Source: Adineta vaga (lineage: Eukaryota > Rotifera). Taken from it: a stretch of DNA of 64,000 bases. This document shows positions 37,425 through 49,562 of this stretch, one piece after another. The stretch covers positions 12,524,001 through 12,588,000 of the forward strand of contig CP075496.1 in NCBI GenBank assembly GCA_021613535.1. Reading direction: 5' to 3'. The translations under genes and the position numbers were made by a program. Position 1 is the first letter of the stretch, and each line of letters opens with the position of its first letter. The notes beneath the pieces are model-generated. The model saw only the letters and a list, made by a program, of their open reading frames with translations. It did not search any database and was not told the DNA's origin.

Positions 37425-40400
37425 ATGTCTCGAAATAGTATACGAAAACATTCTCGTAATGGTAGTTTAAGCAGCTATTGTCGAAGTATGTGTTCCAGTT
37501 ATGGTAGTGCTGATAACGATTCCTTAATGGTATGAACATACATCAATTTACTTTATAATACGAAAAATATCATTCAAAGAATTTGACATTTTCTATTCGT
37601 TTTTTCTTTCCTCTATTATTCTTGTTTGATTATAATCATGAAACCTTTCAAAGATGATATACACAGATTATCAATTTCTACTCACTGAATGACATCATAA
37701 ACAAATCCTTTGTTGAACGTAAATCAAGGCTTCAACATGTGTATATGTTGCGTTGAAATGTAACGAAAAAAAAAGTTCGTGCAGTATTTGTTCTTCTTTT
37801 TCTTTGCATCAAATATGAATTCAAAGTACTTGCACACATCCATTTCTCTTCTTCTTCTTCTTTGCTTCTCATCATTGTCCTTTGCTTGTTACATTCTATG
37901 AAAATCATTCTTACTCATGCTCCAGCTGGTGCATCTTATTGTCTATAGTATCGTTGTTTCTGGAAAATATTCGTCGTCTCTGCTTCGTGCCAAATACAAC
38001 GCACACCCTAACGACGGAGTTTATAATTATATATGAAAAAAAATCAGGTTTATTTACCTAATCGTATGTGTATACATCATTCATTTCTTTGCTGCTTCTT
38101 TTTATTTCAATCGTCAACAGACGACCTTCGACTGCACATCTGTCACAGAATATTGTCTTCTTTTCTTTTTTTAACTAGGAACTCACCGACGAGCACGTTT
38201 TACGTTTGCTCGATCGTGCAATTGATCAACACGACGATACAAGTTCAATGAATTCTCGACGATATCTACCACAAATTCCTTCTGAATCAGCAACTATGAC
38301 AATAAAGAATCACACTTTATTATCATCTCGATCAGCAATTGAAGATTTATTTCATGTTTTTGAAAATGATCCTGAATTTATTACGATGGGTAAACGTTTA
38401 TTGAATAAAAAACGAAAATTAGAACAATTAAGAGCACAACTGAATCTACCCGAAGATTTATCTACAGAAGATGCAGTGAAATTATTACAAATAAGAGAAC
38501 GTCTTCGAGCAAAACGAAAACTTCGTAAGTAAAGTGATTTTCATGAAGATTCAAAGAATTATCGTTTAAATATTAGCTACAGTCATTATTGAACCAGAGA
38601 AACCATCAATAATGCATCGAAGATCATCGACTAGTATGCCTGATTTGACTCAAACAACCTTGTAAGTTAAGAATTCAAAGAGAATTTGTCTATTTATTTT
38701 GTTTGTAGATTGGATACAACTAATCAATCATCATTATTCGATCTGAATGCTTCATTAAATAGTTCGATCTTTCGAAAACGACGACGACGACAATCACTTT
38801 TTCGGGTAAATAGATTTCATGAAATCTTATACTATTATCATCGTCTGATTTCTTTCCAGTCATCGTTAAAATTCATGGTAAACTGTGAGAAAATAATATG
38901 TTGAGGTGAAAGGAAATTATAATTTTATTATTTCATTTTGCTTTGCTATGATTATATTAGTTTTCCATCTGTGATTGTATCAGATAGGATTAAAAATAAG
39001 AAACATGATAGAGATCATGTAATTATAGATGTGTTGATTTCATGTAGAAAGAAAATCTAATAGAGAATTTTGCTTTTTTTTATAGAAACAAGTTGGACCT
39101 GAATTTGTTTTGAAACCAGAGAATAAAATCGAAAAAATAACTGTTCCTAGTCGAGTAAGTTGAATCATTTCTTTAAAAACACATTCGATTATTTTGCTTT
39201 TCAATTTTTATTAAAGAATCCATCAGAATGTATTTGTCAAGTTATAGTCCTTCTTCCCAATAATAATCGTGTGCAAATTTGTTGTAAATCTGATGCTATC
39301 GTACGAATTATCCACGAAACCATTGTATCTTACATTGATCTCATTGAATATGATCTCTTTGCTCTTGCAATGCTAATTGGTATAACAATTCCTATGTTTT
39401 TATGTCTTTCTTGATAATTTCTATTATTTAGATGGTGAATATTATTTTCCAGCAATGGATTTGAAAATCTCGAAATTAGTAAATGATTCGAAATGGAAAA
39501 GTGGTTATGCTAAATTTGTTATGCAATTGAAAATCAAATATTTCGTGAATGATATTGCCTTACTGAGGTTAATTTGATTTGAAGAAAAATTATATGATGA
39601 AATTTCTTTGATTTTTATAGGCATTTTCTTACACAACATTTTTTCTATTTACAATTTCGACAAATGATTCTTGCTGATACATTTCAAACAACAAATGAAC
39701 AGAAATTATCATTTGCTTCATTGGCTCTTCAAGCAGAATATGGTGATAATGAACAGTATCGAAATGAGTTCATTGTTGAACATTATGCATCGAATAATCT
39801 GATTAATGAAGTAAAGAAAATATTCTTTTGCAAATAGTGATTTTCCAATCATTTGTTTATTTAGTATGGTACGGAGAGTTTACGACAAGAAATCTATGGA
39901 AGACAACAATTTTACGCGGAATTAAATGATATTCAAGCAGAACGAATGTTTGTCGAAAATGTTATGAAATTAGGTAAAGAAAGAAATGTTTTATGAAAAA
40001 ATATCAATGGAAAATTTGATTTCTCTTCAGATGATTATGGTTATCATATGTACAAATTATATAAAGATACGAAACATGAAGATGTCTATCTTGTTGGCAT
40101 TCGTTTACGTGATATATCCATTTGGCAATTAAGAAGTCGACAACGACAAGCAAAAATAACCTATGATTGGGAGCAAATTGAACGCATAGGTCATGATAAG
40201 AAAACATTTGCAATTATATTGAAACGACATATCAATGAAGGAAAAATTAAATACTTAACTAATAATAGTAAAAAGTGAATATTTATTTTTCTTAATATTT
40301 TTAATAGTAAATTATGTATATTGTTTTATTAGAGGAAAATATTTATTCGATTTATGTTATGATACGTATACATATACAAAATCACTTCTTCTTCGTCATA

Positions 40401-43400
40401 ATAGTCGATATAGTTTGTTAAATGAACGGATTAGTGATGGTAAGTTTAAACATGAAAAGCAATTCAATAGATGATTACTTATTTCTATTCTATTTCAGTT
40501 GAATTTGTACGTAATGGATCTGATATAGATAGTTTCGATTTAACCGTATGACATATCATTTAAAATTCAATACTGTATAATTTAATTTAGGTTGAGCAAA
40601 GTCGAACACAATCACATGAAAGCTTGAGTACATTAGGAAAGTATGCATTTCTCGAATGAAATTCTCTTGATTTCATAGTATAATATGAAAAATATTTATT
40701 TTAGAAATTCGGATGGTAATGCAACATCAGCGACGATCTATGAAGTCGATTTATATAAAGATAATAATAATAGTTTGGGAATGTCATTGATGGGTGATTC
40801 TACTACGGGAATATTTGTTAAGTCCGTTTATCCATCGGATGGAAGTGCGGCGAGATTAGCAAAGATTCAAACAGGTATGAATATTTACTTAAAAATCTTT
40901 TTTTTTCTCCTTAAAAACAATCTTTGAATTTCTAGGTGATCGACTTTTAGCTTACAATGGAAAACCAATTAATAATATAAGTGTACAAGAAGTTGCTGAT
41001 ATTCTTAGTCTATTACCAAATCCATGTCGATTGAAAATTTCTCGCTATACGAATATGGTACAAAATCAACGAGAGAAAATACGACGTCCGATGAGTGTTG
41101 ATGCCGATTCATTATTTCAACAACAAAAATCGAATAATCATTCATCCTCCAATGCTTTATCAGTAAGATTTTCTTCTTTCTATCAATGATTATACTTTGT
41201 TTCAATTGATATACATATATATATATATATAGACAACATGGTTAAATGAAAGTTTTTCGAATACTTTGCCAACAAAACGTGTCCTCTCAAATGAAAGTAT
41301 TCTATCACAAGCATCAGATCTTCAAAGTACACGTGATATTAAAAGTGCTGTATTTCCTGTTACTATTGATAAAACTGGTTATACTAGTTTGGGTTTTCTT
41401 GTTGTGGTATGAAATTTCTTCTAGGAAATTATCGAATCAGAAGAGAAAAGATTAATCTTTATAAATTTTCAGGGTGGTTTGGATTCAGAAATTGAAGATC
41501 ATGGAATCTATGTGAAGAGTATAACACCAGGTGGTGCAGCTTCAAAATCAAAACTATTAATGGAAGGTATAGTACTATGTAAATCTAATTTATCCATTGA
41601 AAATAGTTTGTTTTTTATCAAGGTGATAAAATTCTTGAAGTCAATGGTGTTTCATTATCACGAGTAACACATTCTGAAGCAGTAGAAATCTTTCGTCAAG
41701 CAACGAAACCACAATGTCATTTACTTGTTCAACGTCTTATCTTGCCGAATAGAACTCGTTCATCTTCTTTCACAAATATTTATCCATTTGCTCGATCTGG
41801 TATGAAATTTATGAACGAGAGAAAAATAATCACAGAACATTTTTGATATTTTTTTAAAATGATTTTTCTAGAAAATACATTTGAAGTTATTCTAAATCGT
41901 GGTCAGAATGGTTTAGGTCTTAGTTTATCAGGTGGATCGGCAGAAAATAAACCAATTGAAATCATTGATATTTATCCAAATCAACCAGCAGCTCAATCAG
42001 GTCGATTAAAGATTGGTGATGTTATACTATCAATAAATGATGTTACTATGCATAATCGAAATGTTCGAGTATGTCAATTTTTATTTTGAACAAAAGAAGA
42101 AATGAGTTATTTTCTTTTCTAGGATGTACCTTCAGTCATGACTGAATCAGTAGGAAATGTTAAACTTCTTGTTTGTCGACCTGATTCACAAGAGTATCAG
42201 TCCTATTTGGTTTGAATTGATTAATAAGGAAATTAATATTTGATGTTTCCATGATTTTAGGATCAACAAAGGAATGATTCGAACAAATCAACAGGAAAAA
42301 ATAATAATGAAGAACGTCGAGTTTCTAATGATTTCATTCGTGACTTACCGCCTAAATCACCTGGTAATAGACGACGTGGTTCCACAAAAATCAAACGTGG
42401 CGAGGTAAAGATTGATTTTAAATATATAAATACATGTGTGGTAAATTGGGTTCGAAACAATCAATATTGAATAAATCCTTTATTGGTAGAAAACAAGAAC
42501 AGGAATTCAATAGTTGATTGTTTTTTAGAAGGAAACTTATAGATTTCACATATTCCTCTCTTTTTTCTTTCATGATGTTTTTAACTATATTTGAAATAAT
42601 GAAAACGCTTTGTTCAAAACACATACTAGACGTTTGCAATAATAATGAACAAGGAAACCGATAGTGGTTTTGGTTTTACCTTATCAGCAGGTTCAACATC
42701 GATTGGATATCCACATATTCGATCTGTTCTACGTGAACCTGCTCTTTCAGCTGGTTTAAAACATTGGGATCGTATTTTATCAATAGATGATTATGATTGT
42801 CAAACAATCAGTCATCGTGATCTTGTTGCACGTCTTCGTTATTCACCTACTGGTCCTGTACATTTCATTATTTATCGACCACGTATCGACGAAATTGTTC
42901 ATGCTAAAGAACGAAGTCGCTTATTACACAATACATCGTACACGTCAACAAGTGTGGGCGTGAGTTAGAGAGTGATACTTTTCACTCTCTCTCTATTCTT
43001 TTTGTGAACAACTGCATGCTATAGCATCTGAAAAAATATGTTTATAAAAAAAAAACTTCTTTTTGCTTCTTGTATCTCTTTATACATATACTAACGATAT
43101 CTAAATACTAGCATTGTGTGTGTGTATATATATATAGATACATATCTTTGTCTTAATGATCAATAGAAATAATATGAATGATTTTTTGTATTTATTTTAA
43201 AGGATCAATCTACTATTAGTAATTCAGCTCCGCCATCACCTGTTTTACCTGCTAAAACTATGAAACCTGAAATATTTCGTGAGCCAGTGGTAAGATTGAT
43301 ATGTTTCTATTTCCGAAGAATGATAACTACTACGATGAATTTCATATATTTCTTAGCAATATGAAAAAATACAAATTTCATTACCAAAAGCTTCTCATGG

Positions 43401-45589
43401 AACGTATGGTATTGGACTTAGTCAAATTGATCCTCACCAAAAACATGGTGAAATATTTATATGTGCTCTTCAACCAAATGGAACAGCAGAGAAAGATGGA
43501 CGTTTAAAGATTGATGATCGTTTATTATGTATTAACGATCAAAATACAGATCTTATGACGTATCGAGAAGTAGTAGAAGCATTAAAATTAACAACCAAAA
43601 AAGGTGTTACTTTACTTATTGCCAGGTAAAACAAACCATTTGCATTAAACTATTAAATCGAATATTGAATTTAGACCTGTGATTGATCCTTCTACAGCAA
43701 ACAAAAATAATCTTGTTACGGAAAAAGACATTTCTACAGTATGTAAATGTTTAATAAATATTTTAACTGAATATTCTTTTCAAAAAAATTCATCGAAATA
43801 TTTTAGAAACATAACGAAAAACCGACAACGAATTCTATGGATGCAACATCACCACCTTTATCTTCAATCATTGAAAAACTTATTCCACGTGAAAAACCGA
43901 AACTATTACCATTATCAAATACTGAAAAAACCCAACAAACTACTACAGTTTTATCACCTGATTCCATCGAATCAACATCCTCGTCAACACAACCACCGGC
44001 CAATTCTCCAGTGAAATCTCTATTTCGTAAAAAGAACAACAAACCAATACCACCATCCAATCTAGATATTTCTTCTAATCAAAATGCAATCATTCCAAAC
44101 AAAACAAAAACTTCTCCAGCATCAAATACAGATCTTGATGAAGATACAAGTGATATCAAAACACCACCAATGTCACCACGTTCACCAGTCGCACCTTTAC
44201 CGCCCGTTCTTGAATTGAAAGTACCACCCGTACCTACGAAACCACTTTCAAGTAAGTCTATACAATTGCAATCATGTGATCTTATTAATTTATGTTTAGC
44301 ATCACAATCCAATGATCTTGCTAAACGTATCGAATATTATCAAGTAAGAATATGAATTATATTGAATTTCAAAAAATAAAACTTTCCTATGATGATTATT
44401 TTATTTAGCAAGTTGCAGAAAAAGAAACATTAGTACTCAATGCTGGTGTGGCTGAAAAAGTCGAAAATTTAACTCCACAATTAATAACTAAAATAAGTAC
44501 ACCAGCAATAACGATGGATACAGCAACATTAATGGATGAATGTCGAGAAATTGATGTAAAAATTGATTCACAAGAATATTTAGAAGAATTTCGAGTAATT
44601 GTTTTATTTAGTCATTAGAATAAAGAAAACAATTTAATTCTTTTGTAAATATTTAGGCATTAAAAACTTTGAATGAACATGAACCAGCAGATTTCAATTC
44701 CATAGCGATTCAAGCAAGAAATCAAGCATTAAATCGATTTCAAAATATCATTCCTTATGATTATAATCGTGTTATTCTTTCTACAAAACCAGATTATATC
44801 AATGCAAGTCATATAAATATTCCAATTGGTGATAAATCCATGAAATATATCGTTTGTCCACCTCCGGTATCAGATAGTATCAGTAAGTCGATTTCAATTT
44901 CAAAATAAATCGAATTTCACTTTTTCTATTTATCAGATGATTTTTGGCAAATGATTATTGATCAACATATTAAATGTATGATAGGTATATTCAATGATCA
45001 AGATTTGAAAAAGATGAAATGTCCAATCTATTGGCCAACAACACTCAAAGCAACAATGACATTTTCACAATTGTAAGTTCAAAACAAGGAACTTTATTTT
45101 TCTCTCATAGAAAAAAATTCGTTTTATTTTAGTTTATCAGTCACATTAAATAAACATCGTCCACTTGAGAGTGGTTTGGATATAAAAGAATTTCTCATAC
45201 GTGTTACTGAACAACCACATCAAAAACAAGATCATGCTGTTATTTTTCTGACATACAATAAATGGCCAATGGATGAAAATATCCCAAATGAAACTCAATC
45301 CTTTCTCAATTTAATACATTTAGCTCATTCATATCAAACACATGGAACACCATTATTAATTCATTGCAATACAGGTGTTGGACGAACAGGCTGTGCATTA
45401 TTAGTGAGTTTACTTTTGATTAAAATGATACGCGGTCGAACATTAGATATTTATGCAATGGCAAAAGAATGTCGTCGTCAACGATCAGGTGTTATTCAGA
45501 CTGAACAACAATATCGATTTATTTATGAATGTGCACGTGATGCGCTTAACATGGCTATTGAACATTCAATTATGCAAAGTGCACAATAA
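37425..45589 (+). CDS. PTPN13-like FERM / five-PDZ / tyrosine phosphatase protein
   Basis: A submembranous scaffold with a C-terminal phosphatase domain; about 30 exons join in frame to about 1770 residues. The start at 37425 follows an acceptor and a 649-nt first intron comes next, so the 5' end is tentative. The N-terminus is Ser/Arg-rich with a helix (LLNKKRKLEQLRAQLNLPED). A FERM domain spans about 235-540 (FVMQLKIKYFV, YGYHMYKLYKD). PDZ domains lie at about 585-690, 735-845, 865-960, 1006-1090 and 1150-1240, with carboxylate loops such as GLGLSLSGG and GFGFTLSAG. The PTP domain (about 1500-1765) has NRFQNIIPYDYNRV, DYINASHI, the P-loop HCNTGVGRTG and a Q-loop QTEQQYRFIYE. The WPD loop reads WPMDENIP, lacking the usual Asp position. 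No KIND domain is seen, unlike vertebrate PTPN13. Confidence 0.85.
43118..43139. repeat. (TG)n(TA)n microsatellite in an intron
   Basis: A simple repeat in the intron between the fourth and fifth PDZ-coding regions of the PTPN13-like gene. Confidence 0.8.
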
Positions 45590-45738
45590 CTTCTATCGGT
45601 TTATTTTATTTTTTATGTATACAGAAAGAATGAATATATGATAGAGTTTCTTTTTTTATCTAATCTTTTTTTCTCGTTCTTTTTCTAAATAAATATATAC
45701 ATAAACTAGAACATAAAGATAAGACAATTGATGTGAAG

Positions 45739-46599
45739 ATGAGTTTACCGTTAGCTGTACTCGTTATTATTGCACATCCTGATGATGAAACTCTTTTTGC
45801 TGGTTTTCTCCATGCACTTACACAGAAAATTCATGCAATTGTTGATCTTGTTTGTGTAACAAATGGTGAAGGTGGTTATCGACATTCTGCTCCATCAGCA
45901 TATCTATACGACAATTTAGAATTATCAAGAGAAATTATAGGACGACAACATTTACCTCGTATACGTAAACAAGAATTACTTGCTAGTGGAAGAATATTAG
46001 GTATTCGAAAATACTTTTTCTATGATCAAATTGATTTAAAATATGATCGCAATGTTGATGTTGTTTTTACTGAACAATGGAATAAAGAAGAGATGATTCA
46101 ACGATTTGAACAAACAATTCGAACTGGAAATGGTAATGATGGTTATGATATAATGCTTGTTATGTTACCAAGTATGAATTCACATGGTCATCATACTGCG
46201 TCAGGTCTTCTGGGATTAGAAACAATTAAACGTCTTCGAAATAAGAATATTTCTCATTTAAAACTACCAACTATAATTGGTGCATCTGAATTTGTTGTTA
46301 ATGAAACGCCAACATATCCATCAAATCAATTAGCAGATATTTGTTCAAAACTACCAAATGAATTTCGTTTCAATCGTAGATGGAAATTAAGTAAAACTAC
46401 TGATATGTTCGATTATCAAACAATAGTGATGTGGACATGTAGTGAACATAAATCTCAAGGTGGTCTTATAACTGAAACATTGACAACATATGCTCGAAAT
46501 TATGAACAATACTTTTATTTTTCTCTCAATGAAGATTTGATACGTTTTCAGTTGATTGAAAATCTCTTCAAACAACTGAATGATATTCATCAATATTAG
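45739..46599 (+). CDS. PIG-L/LmbE-family deacetylase, bacterial type, intronless
   Basis: A zinc-dependent de-N-acetylase fold. A single exon of 286 residues. The zinc site AHPDDE is at residues 12-17 (VLVIIAHPDDETLFAGF) and the second metal motif is SHGHHTASG near residue 150. The segments VTNGEGGY, RKQELLASGRILGIRKYFF and the lack of an N-terminal membrane anchor resemble bacterial PIG-L-family deacetylases, not the ER enzyme PIGL of GPI synthesis. No introns occur, although nearly all neighbours have many. The first ATG in frame is 45739; an in-frame GTG lies at 45733. It begins 149 bp after the phosphatase gene. Substrate unknown; N-acetylglucosaminyl compounds are typical for the family. 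Confidence 0.85.
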   Translation: MSLPLAVLVIIAHPDDETLFAGFLHALTQKIHAIVDLVCVTNGEGGYRHSAPSAYLYDNLELSREIIGRQHLPRIRKQELLASGRILGIRKYFFYDQIDLKYDRNVDVVFTEQWNKEEMIQRFEQTIRTGNGNDGYDIMLVMLPSMNSHGHHTASGLLGLETIKRLRNKNISHLKLPTIIGASEFVVNETPTYPSNQLADICSKLPNEFRFNRRWKLSKTTDMFDYQTIVMWTCSEHKSQGGLITETLTTYARNYEQYFYFSLNEDLIRFQLIENLFKQLNDIHQY

Positions 46600-47674
46600 A
46601 TTGAAATTGTGTTCGTTTGGTTGTATAAAAATGCTAATAGAATTCATGATGCGGAAGTCATTTCCTTTCTTTTCATCTTCTATTTTTTATCTTCTCTATG
46701 CCGACAACAAACAGAGACTAAACTCATAGGTTTGAACTCATTGAACATTTTAAAATTTCTCGTCTTTTTTTTATTCTTTTGAATCGAGATTGTTTATGGT
46801 AATAATTATTAGTAGCGTTTTTTTCTCAACTACATAGGCAAATTATCATGCCTGGTATGATTACTACGAGGGCAATAATAATAATAATAATATAAAGTCT
46901 TTCCTGCGTGACATCTGTTAATGTTAAACTATTCATGATAGAGAAAAAAAAGAACTATGTGATTTTGAGTAAGCAACAAAACAGTATTTAACTGCAAAAG
47001 AGAATATGGAAAAGGTTCCAGACAATTTTCTTCTTCTTATTTTTGAAGAATAAGTCCGTTAATCAAAGATGATCTATGACTTTCTTCTTCTTCATTGTCC
47101 TTTTCTTTCTTCAGTTCATATTCATCTATATATATATATATATATATATGGAACTAGTTCACTGCATTACTAATGATTCTACCTTTATTTTGTTCGTTTC
47201 TTTCTTCCTATTGTTTCGATGAAGTATTCCACTGAGAACTAATCACTATGTGTTTTCTTTTTATTTTTTCTCTCGCTGATTCTCTTTTTCTTATTTGCAA
47301 CATCACTTATGTTTTTCTCTGTTAGCTTCGCTTGATTCGCGTTCAATGTGGTTATTATTTTCTACTTGTCTAGAATGAGGAAGTCATCGAGATATTCGAA
47401 GAGCAGCAAAGAAGAAGTGTCATATTCTTTGAGATTATCAAAGACCATTAACAGATGATGCCGTCTAACGATTGTTGTTTTCTTTAGTTCTTTCGTCATT
47501 TCTGATAAGGTTTTGTTTAATAATTGATAAAACTTCGACATGAAAGATGTGATCTTTGTTAGTTAGAAGAAGCAAAAAACATTTGTGGATTAGAATGAAT
47601 AATATCTTATCTATTTATTTGTTTCATATTTGAATACTTTAGATCAGAAGTACACAAGAATCTCTCTAGCAAAA
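46600..47674. other. Intergenic with simple repeats
   Basis: No gene seen. Contains an (AAT)n run at 46873-46892 and a TA tract at 47127-47149. An acceptor-like ACTTTAG at about 47636-47642 precedes the peptide-precursor ATG and suggests a 5' UTR intron. Confidence 0.55.
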
Positions 47675-48028
47675 ATGAGCATCCAAATTTCAATGTTCTT
47701 TTGTGTATGTATTGCTGTAGCTGTTCCATTAGTGGTCTTGGCTACATCGAATCATCAAGTACAAGATTATATGAGTGAAAATGTGAACGACGGTATCAAT
47801 CGATTTGAAGAATCGCATCATCGTCGCCAACAGCCTCATCAATCCCTTATTCAAGACGATGATTCCAACGACAATGATCACTTTATTTTAAAGAAAGCAG
47901 CCGATTTTGAACAAATTTTAAAACCATGTAACAAATTACCCGCTAGTGGTCGTGGTCAAGAATATGCTGATTGTGTTCGCAATCGTATGTTATTGATGGG
48001 CAGACGAAAACGTCGTCAAGCAATCTAA
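47675..48028 (+). CDS. Candidate neuropeptide or peptide-hormone precursor
   Basis: A single coding exon of 117 residues. A strong signal peptide (MSIQISMFFCVCIAVAVPLV) is followed by an acidic, His/Gln-rich spacer. The last third runs from a dibasic KK (HFILKK) through AADFEQILKPCNKLPASGRG and QEYADCVRNRMLLM to GRRKRR. The two Cys could form one disulfide loop of 14 residues, and the Gly before RR is the amidation donor after convertase cleavage, giving a C-terminal LLM-amide. I do not recognise a known peptide family. The processing scheme is inference; the secretion signal and dibasic sites are visible. Confidence 0.65.
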   Translation: MSIQISMFFCVCIAVAVPLVVLATSNHQVQDYMSENVNDGINRFEESHHRRQQPHQSLIQDDDSNDNDHFILKKAADFEQILKPCNKLPASGRGQEYADCVRNRMLLMGRRKRRQAI

Positions 48029-49562
48029 GATGAATCTTTTTTTCAACATCAGATCTACACACTAGTCGCGAATATTACGGTGTATATTCTTTATCACACA
48101 TAATCAGTTTACTTTTCTCTACCTCTTTCTCTCTGATTCTCATACATTTTTTCTTTTCGATTCCGGTTACTTTTTTTGGCTGTTCGGTAAACAGATGTCA
48201 ATTGAAGTCATAAATAAAGGACGAGCAAATAACTTGAAATTCTTTTTTGAAATTTTCACGAAATCAAATTTGTCATCGTGTTCTCAACAAAAACGAGAGA
48301 GAAGTTTTGGGTCTATTGATGAATAGATGTATATGAATACCATAATAAATAGTCTTAGTTTTTCTGACTTATTTTTTGAAATATCAGTCAGCCACATAAC
48401 AATTGCGTTCTTCTTTTTCTCTTGCAAATTATTGTGTCGATCTTTGACTTGAATTAGACGATGCATGCATCTATGTAATCAGAGTATTTAACTGTTATTT
48501 GAAGAAAATTAATGTCATTTGAGACACTCATTTGTTAGACTAGTTAGATATCTTTTCCAGTTGCAAGAAAATCATAATTTTAGAATTTGTTCAAGTTGTT
48601 ATTTGATTCGAATTCAATTTTCTTTACGCTCTTCATATTCTGATAGCATGTTATGTCGACAAAAACATTTCTAATCATACAAAAGGAAATGAATAAGAAA
48701 AGCTATTTCGAAGGTAATTAGAAGCACAAAGAAAGAGAACAAAGTCAAAAGACAAATATGGAAAATAATTCATTGTTTTCCCAATTGATTAATCAATGTA
48801 GATTGTGACAAGTGAATACATTGCTTGTTGAGAAGTCTTTGTCTGAATTATACAAAAATATTCTTCTCGTGGGTTTCTACTAAAGTTATTCCTGTAATAA
48901 AAAATTTCAATTTAATGATCAAATACCGTCTGCAGAAACAAAGACAATCATGATAGATTTCATCTAAAGAAGTTTTGTACCAAAGAGATTATTCAATAAG
49001 ATGATTATTGAAAATATTCAGATCGTTTTATAATATTATCAAATTGATAGATTGATTTAATATTCTAATGGAAGAATGACGTCGATATACAGATGAATAA
49101 ACTTTCGATTCATTGTAAAGAGATAATATATTTCATAGTTAATTGATGTCGACAGATTCTTCGTGAATAATACTGAACATTCTTGACTGATCATATGAGA
49201 TCAACTCTGTCTACCTATGACTCAAATCTATCATAGAGCAATCAATAGAGATTTGTATATTTGTGTTCTTATATAAACAAAAACATATATAAGGTTCAGT
49301 TTCTATTGATGGTACTGATTGTATTATATATTTCATTTAGAACTATCTGAATAATTCTCGCTTTTAAATTTATCAAATCCAAAGGAAATTAGTATCTTTT
49401 TTTAAAAGCAATAGTAGTATGTAAACTATGTATGTTTCAATATCATTACCATGCAGTTGTTATATTTTGAATTTATTTCAAAAAATTAAAATCTTTCTTT
49501 CGTTTAGTACGCATAAACAAATGAGTTTTATTTAGCGAGAACTAACTCAATTTTGTGCAAAA
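48029..49562. other. Intergenic, no gene seen
   Basis: AT-rich 1.5-kb spacer between two convergent genes for secreted proteins. Aside from the poly(A) signal at 48213 nothing was recognised. Confidence 0.55.
48213..48218 (+). terminator. Poly(A) signal AATAAA
   Basis: Canonical hexamer 185 nt after the stop codon of the candidate peptide precursor. Confidence 0.6.
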
